Origin: JACKIC01 sp964543795
Lineage (GTDB): Bacteria > Planctomycetota > UBA1135 > UBA2386
Direction: 5' to 3'
NCBI GenBank assembly: GCA_964543795.1
Contig: CAZIZN010000003.1
Location: forward strand, 1 to 64,000
Length of the DNA stretch: 64,000 nucleotides
Translations under genes and position numbers: made by a program
Shown here: positions 9,092 through 17,946 of the stretch, piece by piece
How the letters are laid out: each line of letters begins with the position of its first letter
How positions within the stretch are numbered: position 1 is the stretch's first letter
Notes under the pieces: generated by a model
Database searches by the model: none
What the model was told of the DNA's origin: nothing
What the model saw: the letters and a program-made list of their open reading frames with translations, nothing else

Positions 9092-10492
9092 ATGCCCCGC
9101 AAGGCCCTGTTGCTTCTCGCCGCGTCCGCCCTGGCCTGCATCGCCCACGAGGCCCCTGCCCAAGGCGGCAACGGCGACGCGCCATCGCTCCTGACCGCTG
9201 CCGAACAGTCCGCGCTGCGGGACAAGCTGGTGAAGTACCTCGAGGCCGACGAGGACTACCAGGCCGCCACGCGGCCCGCCGACCGCGAGAAGGCGAACAA
9301 GGCGCGCGACAAGGCCAAGGAGGCCTTCGACGCCGAGTGGAAGAAGGCCAGCCGGAAGGGCGACCTGCTCGGCTCGATGGTCGATCTGCGCGCCGTGATG
9401 GCGAACTGCTTCGTCGTCAAGCAGCCGAGCTATTCGCTGGGGCAACTGCGCAAGGACGTCAACAAGGACGACGACGTCGAATACAGCTTCTGGGTGCCGA
9501 AGACCTACAAGTCCGCGAACCCGATGCGCACCTCGATCGTGCTGCCGGGAACGACGACGGCGGACGCGGTGGGCACCTGGACCAAGGCCGCGGACTACTT
9601 CGCTTCGATCTGGGAGAAGTCGGAGACCGCCAACACCACGATCCTGCACGTCTGCCACCTGCCGGCCGGACTCGAGTTCGACCCGGTTCCCGACTACTCG
9701 CGCGAGGGTGCGGAGGAGGAGGAGCAGCGCCGCATCCTCGCGGTGTGGAGCGGCTTCGGCCAGACGATGGGCAACCTCAACGTCGACCGGGGCCAGGTGT
9801 TCCTCGACTGCGGCCGCGGCAACAGTGGGTTCGGCCTGCGTTTCGCCACGTTGTTCCCGGACCGCTTCGCGGGGTTGATCCTGCGCGACCCGGTGTCGGT
9901 CGACGCGCTGCGGCTCGGCAGCATCGCCACCGTGCCCGTGCTGCTCTTCAAGTCGGCCGCCAACGGCGCCACGGTGGACGCCCTGGCGAAACGGCTGCGG
10001 GAGAACAACCCCGAAGGCGTCACCGTCGTCGACGCGACGGACGAGTATCCGTTCAAGGCGAGCAACACGGTGGTGGAGCAGTGGATGGCCGGCTGCCGGC
10101 GCAACATGTCGCCGAAGAAGGTGGTCATCGAGCCGAACCACGACCGCTTCAACCGGGTTGCCTGGGCGGACATCGCCCAGGCGACGCCGCTGCTCACCGC
10201 GCCCAAGGACGAGACCCCGCGCCTGGAGGTCGAGGCGGACCGGGCCACCAACCGGATCACGGTCAAGGCCACGAGCGTCGACAGCTTCGTGCTCGTGCTC
10301 AACGACGACCTGGTCGACCTGTCGAAGGAGTTCACCGTCGAGATCAACGGCAAGGCGACGATCGAGAAGCGCACCCGATCCTTCGCGGGCATGCTCGATC
10401 GCGTGCTGCAGCGCCGCGACTGGGACTACCTCTTCACCGTCGAGTACAAGGCGGTCGTGCCGAGCAGCACCGGCGGCGCCCCCGGTAAATGA
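9092..10492 (+). CDS. Secreted alpha/beta-hydrolase-like protein
   Basis: A 466-residue protein with a clear signal peptide (MPRKALLLLAASALACIAHEAPAQ). A charged helical segment (residues 35-90) leads into an alpha/beta-hydrolase-like domain: SFWVPKTY and TSIVLPGTTT resemble early strands. DCGRGNSGFGLRFATLFPDR resembles a nucleophile elbow but lacks a strict GxSxG, so the serine may not be catalytic. A histidine after KVVIEPNHDRFN could be the late His. The C-terminal 90 residues look like a beta domain. Start ATG 9092 follows GAGGA at 9082-9086. Its stop overlaps the next gene (ATGA). Esterase activity is only a guess. Confidence 0.68.
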   Translation: MPRKALLLLAASALACIAHEAPAQGGNGDAPSLLTAAEQSALRDKLVKYLEADEDYQAATRPADREKANKARDKAKEAFDAEWKKASRKGDLLGSMVDLRAVMANCFVVKQPSYSLGQLRKDVNKDDDVEYSFWVPKTYKSANPMRTSIVLPGTTTADAVGTWTKAADYFASIWEKSETANTTILHVCHLPAGLEFDPVPDYSREGAEEEEQRRILAVWSGFGQTMGNLNVDRGQVFLDCGRGNSGFGLRFATLFPDRFAGLILRDPVSVDALRLGSIATVPVLLFKSAANGATVDALAKRLRENNPEGVTVVDATDEYPFKASNTVVEQWMAGCRRNMSPKKVVIEPNHDRFNRVAWADIAQATPLLTAPKDETPRLEVEADRATNRITVKATSVDSFVLVLNDDLVDLSKEFTVEINGKATIEKRTRSFAGMLDRVLQRRDWDYLFTVEYKAVVPSSTGGAPGK

Positions 10493-12501
10493 CCGCCCCC
10501 GGTTCGGCCACGGCGAGGTCCGCGGCGGCGGCGGCGTTCCTCGCCGGATTCGCCTGCATGGCCGCGGAACTGACCGCCGTGCGCGTGCTCGCGCCGCACT
10601 TCGGCGACAGCGCCTACGTGTGGACCAACGTCATCGGCGTGATCCTCTTCGCGCTGGCGCTGGGCGCCTACTCGGGCGGCCGTCTCGCCGGTCGTGACGA
10701 CGCCTCCCGCTGGCCCACGCGCCTGCTCGCGGCGAGCGGTCTCTGCCTCGCGGCGGCGCCGTTGCTCGCCGGTCCCGTCGGTGCGTTCCTGCTGCCGCCG
10801 TCCCTGCCGCTCGACGCGGCGATGCCGGCCATCGTGCGCGGCTCGTTCGTGGCCAGCGCCTTGCTGTTCGTGCCGCCGATGCTGCTGCTGGGCGCCGTCG
10901 CCCCCTTGCTCGTTGCGTTGCTGGCGCGGGCGAGCGTGCCCGTCGGCCGCGCTGCCGGCACGGTCTCCGCCGCCGGCACGTTGGGCAGCCTGCTCGGCAC
11001 CTTCGCCGCGACGCACGGCCTGGTGCCGCATCTGGGCAGCCGCGGTTCGCTGTGGGTGTCGGCGCTGGCGCTCGTCGTCGCCGGCCTGATCGTCGCCCGC
11101 CGCGGCCGCGCGCAGTCGCTGGTCGCCTGCGCACTCGTCGGCGCGAGCTGGTTCGCCCATTCGGGAGTCGTGCGCGTCGCGCCGCCGGGACAGGAACTGC
11201 TGGCCGAGCGGGAGTCGCACTACCAGTTCCTGCAGGTCCTCCGGCAGCCGGCGGGCGACGGGCCGGCACGCACGCGGCTGGTGATCAACGAAGGTCTGGA
11301 CTCCTTCCATTCGCTCGCCGTCGACGGTTCATCCTTCACCGGCGGCGCCTACTACGACTGGCACGCCGTCGTCCCGTGGCTCGCCGGCGAGGGACGGCGA
11401 CCGGACGGCCTGCGGGTCCTGTCGATCGGTGACGCGGCGGGGTCGCTGCGCAAGGTCTATGCGGCAGCCCACCCCGGCTGCGTCTTCGACGGCGTCGATC
11501 TCGACCCCGCGACGATGGAGCTCGGCGAGCGGTTCTTCGCCGGTCCGAAGGCGGCAGGAGCGAGCTTCGCATTGGACGGCCGGTTGTTCGTCGCCCAAGC
11601 CCGCGACCGTTGGCACGCGATCCACGTCGACGCCTATGCCCACCAGGTCTACGTGCCGGCGCACCTCGCCAGTCGCGAGTTCTTCCTCGCGGCCCGCGAA
11701 CGCCTGCTGGACGACGGCGTGTTGGCGTGCAACGTCGGTGCGCTCCATCCCGCCGATCCCGTCCTGCGGGCGATCGGCACCACCGTGGCCAGCGTGTTCG
11801 GCCATGCGATCGCCACCCAGGTTCCCGATTCGCGCAACTTCCTGCTGGTCGCGCGGCGCGGCCGAAGCCCGGACCCCGCATGCCTGCCGCCGGTGGTTCC
11901 CGAGGTCGGCCACCTCGGCGCCGCCGATGCGGAGACCTTGCGCACCGTCCTGCGGAAAGCCGGCGACCCGAAGGTCTGGTACGACGTCGGCAGGGGCGGG
12001 GAGCTGCTCGTCGACGATCGTCCCGTGCTCGACCATCTCCTGCACGCGAGCTACGTGCAGACCGCCGATCCCGACGTGGTCGTGGCGTGCCGCGGAGCGG
12101 TGGATCCACGCGGCGCCGAGATCGACGCGTTCGAGGCGGCCCGACGTCGCGACTGGCAGCGGGTGCTGGACATCGTCGCAGACAGCCGTGCACCGACCGC
12201 AGACCTGCGGGAACTCGCCGGCGACGCCCGGTGGAGCCTGCGCCAGCTCGGCGCAGCCGCCCGCGAGTATCGGGCGGGCGCAGGTCTCACCGACGGCGCG
12301 GCTCGCGACCGCCTGCGCCGCAAGCTCGACCAGGTCGTCGCCGACGCGGGGCCGGCTGCGGCCGCGGCCGCGGTGGCGGCGCGCAACGGCTGGTTCGCGT
12401 TGGCCGCGATCGCCGCACTCGGCGCGCTCGCCTGGGTGGTGCAGTCGCGCCTCCGGTGCCCGACCGGCGCCAGCATGCCGGCCGAACGCCCGGTCGGCTG
12501 A
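10489..12501 (+). CDS. Membrane protein fused to spermidine synthase-like domain
   Basis: A 670-residue protein. The first about 215 residues contain seven or eight hydrophobic helices and match the membrane half of fused MFS/spermidine synthase proteins (FLAGFACMAAELTAVRVLAP, GVILFALALGAYSGGRLAG). The soluble half has an S-adenosylmethionine-type fold: VLSIGDAAGSLRKVY near residue 311, then GVDLDPATMELGERFF. Typical spermidine synthase substrate residues are poorly kept (AIHVDAYAHQVYVPAHL), so the aminopropyl substrate is uncertain. A final hydrophobic helix lies near residue 640. It overlaps the upstream gene by 4 bp and is convergent with the HEAT-repeat gene. Confidence 0.8.
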   Translation: MTAPGSATARSAAAAAFLAGFACMAAELTAVRVLAPHFGDSAYVWTNVIGVILFALALGAYSGGRLAGRDDASRWPTRLLAASGLCLAAAPLLAGPVGAFLLPPSLPLDAAMPAIVRGSFVASALLFVPPMLLLGAVAPLLVALLARASVPVGRAAGTVSAAGTLGSLLGTFAATHGLVPHLGSRGSLWVSALALVVAGLIVARRGRAQSLVACALVGASWFAHSGVVRVAPPGQELLAERESHYQFLQVLRQPAGDGPARTRLVINEGLDSFHSLAVDGSSFTGGAYYDWHAVVPWLAGEGRRPDGLRVLSIGDAAGSLRKVYAAAHPGCVFDGVDLDPATMELGERFFAGPKAAGASFALDGRLFVAQARDRWHAIHVDAYAHQVYVPAHLASREFFLAARERLLDDGVLACNVGALHPADPVLRAIGTTVASVFGHAIATQVPDSRNFLLVARRGRSPDPACLPPVVPEVGHLGAADAETLRTVLRKAGDPKVWYDVGRGGELLVDDRPVLDHLLHASYVQTADPDVVVACRGAVDPRGAEIDAFEAARRRDWQRVLDIVADSRAPTADLRELAGDARWSLRQLGAAAREYRAGAGLTDGAARDRLRRKLDQVVADAGPAAAAAAVAARNGWFALAAIAALGALAWVVQSRLRCPTGASMPAERPVG

Positions 12502-12518
12502 GCGGATCGCGGAGCCGG

Positions 12519-14561
12519 TCAGAGGATGTCGAGGATCCCCGCCGCGCCGTCGGTGAGCGTGTCCGTGGCGGCGCGGTAGTTCGTGGACGTCGCATAGACC
12601 CAGTTCCACGGCAACGGGTCCTTGTCGCAGACGCCGCCGAGCGCCACGCCGGCGAAGGCTCGCGTGAGCGGCGTGAGGCGATCGTCCGCCAGCATGGCGA
12701 GCAGCGGATCGAGGCTGCGTCGATCGCCGATCTGACCGAGCGCGGCGGCGATGCCGGACAGCCGGAGCAGACTCGAGTCGGACTCCCGCAGTTGCGCGCA
12801 GAGGTCGTCGATCACGGCGCGGTCGCCGAGGAGACCGAGCGCCCGCGCGCACTGCAGCAGGACCTGAGGGCGGCGCGAGGATTTCTCGAGCAAGGTCCGG
12901 ATCGGTCCGATCGCCCGATCGTCCTGCAGCAGGCCGAGCGCGATGCACAGATAGCCGGCGACCTCGTCGCGGTGGCCGTGCTCCTGCAGGGCGGCGCGCA
13001 CCTGGTCCGCCGCGCCGCGGTCCTGCGCGAGGCCCAACCCGATGGCGAACGCGGCGATGGCCCCGCCGTGGCGAGCTTGTGCGAAGGCCTCCCGCACGGG
13101 CCTGGTGAAGAGCTCGACGGGCTCCGCGCCGGTGGCCCGTGCCGCGGCACGTTCCCGCGCCGCCAGCACGCCGAGCGCCACGGCGGCCCAGGGCTGCTGG
13201 TGCGCGCGATTGCCGCGCGCGAACTCCTCCTGCAGCACGGCCCGGCTGCGTTGGCCGCCGAGCCGCGCCAGGGCGAGCAGCGAGAACGCGGCCGTCTGAT
13301 GGTCGGCGTGCTCGCGGTAGGACCGCACGAGCAACCGGCCGTCGGGGGCGGCGTCGCTGGTGTCGTCGTCCCACGCACCGGCGAGTTCGCCCAGCGCCAA
13401 GGCACACGACTGCGCGACGTGCACGTTCGTCTTGGTGGCGGTGCGGGCCGCACCGTCGAGCGAAGCCTCGAGATCGTTGCGGAAGCGTTCGCGCCAGACG
13501 GCGGCGAGCGGATGGTCGCGGGGCAGCAGCCTGGCGATCGCCGTCGGCACGTGCGCCTGCAGCAGCTGATCTCCAGGACCGAGCGGCCGCCGGTAGTAGT
13601 CACCGAGCCGCGCGACGATGCCCTGTCGCAGCGCTTCGAAGGCCGGGCCGGTGCGTTCGTGGGGCAGCAGCGAGATCGCCTCGATGGCCGCCACCCGCAG
13701 GTCGCGGCTGATCGCGGCTTCGGCCGCGAGGGGACCCGACAACGCGTCGATGATGCGATGCGCGACCGCGACCTGCTCGCTGCGATGCAGCAGCAACCCG
13801 AGCCCGAACGCCGCGAAGGCGCGGGTGCGTTCGTTGATCGCCGCCTGCTGCGAGATCCGGCGCGCCAGCTCCCCGTCGTTCACGAGATCGATCAGCAACC
13901 CGAGCGGGTCCTCGTCGGCCAGTCCGGCGATGCCGATCGCGAGCGCTGCGGTCTCGCGGATCTCCTGATCGTGGCTGCGCAGCGACGGCGTCAGCACGTC
14001 GAACAGTCGCCGGTCCTTGGGATCGCGGCCGATCTTCGCAAGGGCGACGAGACACGCGGAGACCGTGTCCCGATCGGTCGCGCTGGCCAGGGTCTTCGCC
14101 AACGTGTGGGCGACGCGATCCAGGTCCGCTTCACCCGGCGGGGTCACGTCGCGCGCCCGGTTCCGCAGATGGGGATTCAGCAGCGCATCGTCGGATCCCT
14201 TGACGATCGTCGAGCCGTAGACGGCTTCACGAACCCGCAGATAGGGGTCCTTGCCGAATTCCCACCAGAACTCCCATCGCGTCAGGTCGTCGTCGAGTTG
14301 CACGCCGCGCGGCGCCGAAGTCGCACCCACGGGGACCGGCCCGGCGGTCCTGCCCGTGGCGGCGGGGGTGGAATTGCCGCCAGCGGCGGGAGCGCCGCTC
14401 GACGGGATCCCCGACGACTTCGGCGCACCGGTGCCGGCCGAAGTGGAGTTGGTCTTCGGCGCAGGCGGGTTCACGTCTCCCGGGCCCCGGAACTGGCCGC
14501 CGTGGCCGGGCAGCAGTTGGACAAGGAGCAGCAGGGAGAGACCGGAGGGGAGGATCTGCAT
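12519..14561 (-). CDS. Secreted HEAT-repeat protein, paralogue A
   Basis: A 680-residue protein with a signal peptide starting at ATG 14561 (MQILPSGLSLLLLVQLLPG). It then has the box GGQFRGPGDVNPP, a low-complexity Gly/Ala/Ser/Thr/Pro linker (about residues 30-85), the block RWEFWWEFGKDPYLR, and a long array of helical HEAT-like repeats (recurring LGxxxLGxxx, AAALGQIGDRRSLDPLL, ALGLLGDRAVIDDL). It ends in GILDIL. The whole layout matches the adjacent gene at 14727-16793, so the two arose by tandem duplication. HEAT arrays bind proteins; no catalytic site is visible. It is expected in the periplasm or at the surface. Confidence 0.82.
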   Translation of the reverse strand: MQILPSGLSLLLLVQLLPGHGGQFRGPGDVNPPAPKTNSTSAGTGAPKSSGIPSSGAPAAGGNSTPAATGRTAGPVPVGATSAPRGVQLDDDLTRWEFWWEFGKDPYLRVREAVYGSTIVKGSDDALLNPHLRNRARDVTPPGEADLDRVAHTLAKTLASATDRDTVSACLVALAKIGRDPKDRRLFDVLTPSLRSHDQEIRETAALAIGIAGLADEDPLGLLIDLVNDGELARRISQQAAINERTRAFAAFGLGLLLHRSEQVAVAHRIIDALSGPLAAEAAISRDLRVAAIEAISLLPHERTGPAFEALRQGIVARLGDYYRRPLGPGDQLLQAHVPTAIARLLPRDHPLAAVWRERFRNDLEASLDGAARTATKTNVHVAQSCALALGELAGAWDDDTSDAAPDGRLLVRSYREHADHQTAAFSLLALARLGGQRSRAVLQEEFARGNRAHQQPWAAVALGVLAARERAAARATGAEPVELFTRPVREAFAQARHGGAIAAFAIGLGLAQDRGAADQVRAALQEHGHRDEVAGYLCIALGLLQDDRAIGPIRTLLEKSSRRPQVLLQCARALGLLGDRAVIDDLCAQLRESDSSLLRLSGIAAALGQIGDRRSLDPLLAMLADDRLTPLTRAFAGVALGGVCDKDPLPWNWVYATSTNYRAATDTLTDGAAGILDIL

Positions 14562-14660
14562 GCGGAACGACACGGGAGGACTCGGCGACGAGGATGCCGT
14601 TCGCAAGGGGTGTGCCGCGAAGGTCGCGGCGACGGCGCGGACGCGTGCCCACGAAACGCC

Positions 14661-14695
14661 GCGAGCCCGCACTGCGCAGGGCAGTGCGGGCTCGC
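14661..14695 (-). terminator. Perfect 15-bp hairpin after HEAT paralogue B
   Basis: The arms at 14661-14675 and 14681-14695 are exact reverse complements (GCGAGCCCGCACTGC) with the 5-nt loop GCAGG. The hairpin starts 31 bp after the stop of the 14727-16793 gene and is followed on the minus strand by GGCGTTTCG, a weak T stretch. It most likely ends transcription between the two HEAT paralogues. Confidence 0.7.
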
Positions 14696-14726
14696 GTGCA
14701 AGGCCCGGGTCGGGCCGCTCACGACA

Positions 14727-16793
14727 TCAGAGGATGTCGAGGATGCCCGTGCTCTGGTTGGTCAGGGTTTCGACCGACGCACGATAGTTGATGTTCGTGG
14801 CGATCTTGCTGTTCCACGGCAGTTGCTCCTTGTCGGCCACGCCGCCGAGCGCCACCGCCGCGAACGCGCGCGACAGGTCGCCGAGCTTCTCGTCGAACAG
14901 CAGCTTCTTCAGCGGGGCGATCGTGCGGCGATCGCCGATGAAGCCGAGCGCCGAGGCGATGGCCGACAGCTTGGCGAGGTTCGGCTCGCCATCGGTCATC
15001 AGCCTCTGGAGCTGCTCGGCGACCGACTTGTCACCGAGCTTGCCGAGCGCGACGGCCGCCTGCTGCAGCAGCTCCGTGCGCCGGGTCGACTGATCGACGA
15101 CGTTGCGGATGTCGGCGATCGAGTTGGTGTCGTTCATCAGCGCGAGGCCGATGCAGAGGTAGCCGGCCAGGCTCTCCTGCGCCACGCTGGCGAGCAGCAT
15201 CGCGCGCATCGTGTCGGCCGCCTCGGTCGACAGCGACAGCCCCAACGCCACCGCGAGCGCCGAACGCAGCCCCGGCTCCTTGTTCTCCTTGAGTGCCGTC
15301 AGCAGCGTCCTGGAGATCAGGTCGTCGGCGTGCGAGCCGCCGCTCGCCTTGGCCGCCTCGTTCTTCTGGAAGCAGTAGACGCCGAGCGCCAGGGCCGACC
15401 AGGGCTTCTCGGTCGCCTTGCCGCCCTTGTCGAACTCCTTGAGCAGCGTTTCGCGGTTCAGCGCGCCGCCGATCTGGCCGAGCGCGAGGACCGCGAAGTA
15501 CTTCGTCTGCTGGTCCTTGTGGTCGTGGTAGGTATCGAGCAACAGCTTGCTGTAGCGGTTGTCCGCGTTATCCTTGTCGTCCTTGCTCTCGTAGGGCAGC
15601 GCGAGTTGGCCGAGCGCCAGCACGCAGGAACGCGCGATGTCGTTGCTGCTGCGCTTGACCTTGCCCTTGCCTTCGAGGTCCGCCGCGAACAGTTCCTTGA
15701 ACTTGCCGGCGCGCTCGTGCTGGCGGCCCAGCAGCTTGGCGATCGCGGTGGGGCAGTGCGCCTGGATCAGCTGTTCACCGGGTCCGAGCGGCAGCAGGTA
15801 GTACTTCTCAAGCGAGTCGAGCGCCTCGTTGAGCAGCGCCTTCGACGCGTCGGTCGCGCCGTCGAGGTTGAGCAGGCCGATCGCGTTGATCGCCGCCACC
15901 TTGATGTTGCGGTTGCTGACCTTGTCGTCCTCGAGCAGCTTCTTCATCGCGGCGAAGGCCATGCTCTTGGTCTCGATCGTGTTGGTGCGGTGCGAGATCA
16001 AGCCCAGTCCGTAGGTGGCGAAGGCGCGCGTGCGGTCGTTCACGCTGCCACCGCTGGCAGCGCGTCCCGCCTCGTCGTCGAGGGCGAGGCCCACGAGCAG
16101 GTCGAGTTCGTCCTTCTCGGCGATCGCGGCGATGCCGATCGACAGCGCCGCCGTCTCACGGATCTCCTGGTCGCTCTCCTTGAGCCGCGGCTTGAAGACA
16201 TCGATCAGCTTGAAGTCCTGGTGGTTCTGACCGACCTTCGCCATCGCGACCATGCACGACGAGTTGATGTCGCGCTGCTTGGTCGAGTCGATCGCCTTCT
16301 TGAGCGCCGGCAGGATCTCGTTCTGGATCTCCTCGGCGGTCGGCTTCATCGAGTCCTTGGACTGGTTGCGCCGCTGGCCGATGTAGAAGTCGTCGCTGCC
16401 GGTCTGCACGCCGCCCGACTGGATCGTGTCCTTGAGGCGGATGAAGGGGTCCTTGTTGAACTCCCACCAGAAGTTCCACTGCGTCAGGTCGTCGGTGATC
16501 TCGACGCCGCGCGGGCCGGTGGTCGGGCCCTTGCCGCCCGCAGGGCCGGCGGGGCCGCCGGTGGTCGGGCCGGAGGCTCCGGGAGTCGTCGGGCCGGCAG
16601 GGCCGCCCGTGGTCGGGCCGGCAGGGCCGCCGGTCGTCGGGCCGGCAGGGCCGCCGGTGCCGCGGCCGCCGCCCGGGCTGGGCGGGACGACGTCACCAGG
16701 ACCGCGGTACTGACCGCCGTGCGCGCGGCCGGTTTCCGGCAAGAGGGCCATCAGGCCGGCGCAGCACAGCCCGGAGAGGACTAGCTTCTTCAT
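14727..16793 (-). CDS. Secreted HEAT-repeat protein with collagen-like N-terminal repeats, paralogue B
   Basis: A 688-residue protein. ATG 16793 has a good Shine-Dalgarno (AGGAGAT, about 8 nt upstream) and opens a signal peptide (MKKLVLSGLCCAGLMALLP). Then come HGGQYRGPGDVVPP, four and a half copies of an 8-residue Gly/Pro/Thr repeat (GGPAGPTT, residues 47-87), the block QWNFWWEFNKDPFIRL, and some ten or more HEAT-like helical repeats to the C-terminus (GILDIL). Lys and Asp are more frequent than in paralogue A. The family is unnamed as far as I can tell. Inference: a secreted or periplasmic scaffold. Function is unknown. Confidence 0.84.
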   Translation of the reverse strand: MKKLVLSGLCCAGLMALLPETGRAHGGQYRGPGDVVPPSPGGGRGTGGPAGPTTGGPAGPTTGGPAGPTTPGASGPTTGGPAGPAGGKGPTTGPRGVEITDDLTQWNFWWEFNKDPFIRLKDTIQSGGVQTGSDDFYIGQRRNQSKDSMKPTAEEIQNEILPALKKAIDSTKQRDINSSCMVAMAKVGQNHQDFKLIDVFKPRLKESDQEIRETAALSIGIAAIAEKDELDLLVGLALDDEAGRAASGGSVNDRTRAFATYGLGLISHRTNTIETKSMAFAAMKKLLEDDKVSNRNIKVAAINAIGLLNLDGATDASKALLNEALDSLEKYYLLPLGPGEQLIQAHCPTAIAKLLGRQHERAGKFKELFAADLEGKGKVKRSSNDIARSCVLALGQLALPYESKDDKDNADNRYSKLLLDTYHDHKDQQTKYFAVLALGQIGGALNRETLLKEFDKGGKATEKPWSALALGVYCFQKNEAAKASGGSHADDLISRTLLTALKENKEPGLRSALAVALGLSLSTEAADTMRAMLLASVAQESLAGYLCIGLALMNDTNSIADIRNVVDQSTRRTELLQQAAVALGKLGDKSVAEQLQRLMTDGEPNLAKLSAIASALGFIGDRRTIAPLKKLLFDEKLGDLSRAFAAVALGGVADKEQLPWNSKIATNINYRASVETLTNQSTGILDIL
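16533..16655 (-). repeat. 24-bp tandem repeats coding GGPAGPTT
   Basis: Within HEAT paralogue B, a 24-bp unit coding GGPAGPTT occurs three times in a row, then as PGASGPTT and as GGPAGPAGG. Such in-frame units can change copy number by slippage. Paralogue A has a linker of similar composition here but no regular period. Confidence 0.85.
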
Positions 16794-17016
16794 GTTCGTG
16801 ATCTCCTGTGCGGCGCCGCCAGGGGCGCTGCGGATGAGTTCGGCCACAACGGCCGCTTCGGAAGTGGGATGAGTGGCGCGGGCGGGAAGCTAGCGATCGC
16901 TGGGTCGCAACGCCACTGACCGCCCGACGCCTCGTCGTCCCTGTATTGCAATTCCGGGACCATGACGCCGGTGGGCTCCCGGGCGTGACCCGCACCGGAC
17001 ATCCTCCGCCTCGCCG

Positions 17017-17883
17017 TTACTTCAGGGTAACAACAGGCGCAACCCGCGAGCCCAACGCCTGCACGAGCTGCCGGTGCACCAGGCGACCGGCCGCGACCGT
17101 CGGTGTGTGCTCGACCGCGAGGTCGCGGAAGGGGAAGACGTCCTGACCCTGCCAGTCGGTGAAGCGGCCGCCCGCCTCCACCACGACGAGACCGGCGGCG
17201 GCGATGTCCCAGATCCTGCCCTGCTCCTGGACGTTGCCGTCGAGCCGCCCGCAGGCGACGTCGGCGAGCTGCGTCACGGTGCTGCCGAACGTACGCAGCC
17301 GGTTGCCCCGCTCCTGCAACCGCGCGAGGAAGGCGAGATCCTGCTGTCCGCGGTGCCACTGGCAGCCGAGGATCGCCGCATCGTCGAGCGGGCGATGCGG
17401 GATGCGCAGGCGGCGCCGTTCGCGGTGCGAGCCATGGCCGTGCACGGCGGTGAACAGCGCTCCCTCCGGCTCACAGTGGATGCATGCCAGCAGCGGCCGA
17501 CCGCGGTGCAGCAGCGCCACCGAGATGGCGAAGTGCGGCAACCCGCGGCCGAAGTTGCTGGTGCCATCGATCGGATCCACGACCCAAAGCCAGTCGCGGT
17601 CGATCTCGGTGGCCGGCAGTTCCTCGCCGAGCACACCCGCGTCCGGCAGCAGCGGTGCGAGCGCGCGACGCAGCGTGCGCTCGCAGCGCACGTCGACCGC
17701 GGTGACGAAGTCGCCGACTCCCTTCCGCCGGACGTCGCCCGGGCGCAACCGCCGTTGCGCCCGGTGCAGGGTGGAGGCCAGCTGACGCACGACAGCCGCC
17801 ACGGGGGCGCGCAGCCGCCGCGCAAGGGCGACCGCGGCGGCGGATGGAAGGGGGGCGGCAGACCGGCGGACCATGTCGGGCAT
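17017..17883 (-). CDS. Inositol monophosphatase-family phosphatase
   Basis: Mg2+/Li+-dependent phosphatase of 288 residues, cytosolic. It has the metal site GEE (E87, E88), the signature WVVDPIDGTSNF (D103, D106) and the late motif WDIAAAGLVVVEAGG with the third metal Asp. Substrates in this family include inositol-1-phosphate, fructose-1,6-bisphosphate, histidinol phosphate and 3'-phosphoadenosine 5'-phosphate. The sequence does not tell which. It starts at ATG 17883 (alternative ATG 17874) and is divergent from the lipoprotein at 17947. Confidence 0.88.
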   Translation of the reverse strand: MPDMVRRSAAPLPSAAAVALARRLRAPVAAVVRQLASTLHRAQRRLRPGDVRRKGVGDFVTAVDVRCERTLRRALAPLLPDAGVLGEELPATEIDRDWLWVVDPIDGTSNFGRGLPHFAISVALLHRGRPLLACIHCEPEGALFTAVHGHGSHRERRRLRIPHRPLDDAAILGCQWHRGQQDLAFLARLQERGNRLRTFGSTVTQLADVACGRLDGNVQEQGRIWDIAAAGLVVVEAGGRFTDWQGQDVFPFRDLAVEHTPTVAAGRLVHRQLVQALGSRVAPVVTLK

Positions 17884-17932
17884 CGTGGCCGACCGACCCG
17901 CGGAAAACAGGTGCTTGCGCGGGGCTTTGCGC

Positions 17933-17946
17933 TACAAGACCCGGGC
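17933..17946 (+). promoter_or_regulatory. Leaderless-type -10 box before the 17947 lipoprotein
   Basis: TACAAG at 17933-17938 ends 8 nt before the ATG at 17947. A weak -35-like TGCTTG lies at 17912-17917 (15-nt spacing). No Shine-Dalgarno precedes the ATG, which agrees with a leaderless transcript. Confidence 0.35.

Noticed and set aside
9092..10492. Confident lipase/esterase call
   Set aside because: The nucleophile-elbow region reads RGNSGFG without a strict GxSxG, so only a hydrolase-like fold is claimed.
11610..16784. Plus-strand open frame of more than 1700 codons opposite the HEAT-repeat genes
   Set aside because: The minus-strand frames have signal peptides, repeats and matching paralogue structure. 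The plus frame is an antisense mirror of them.
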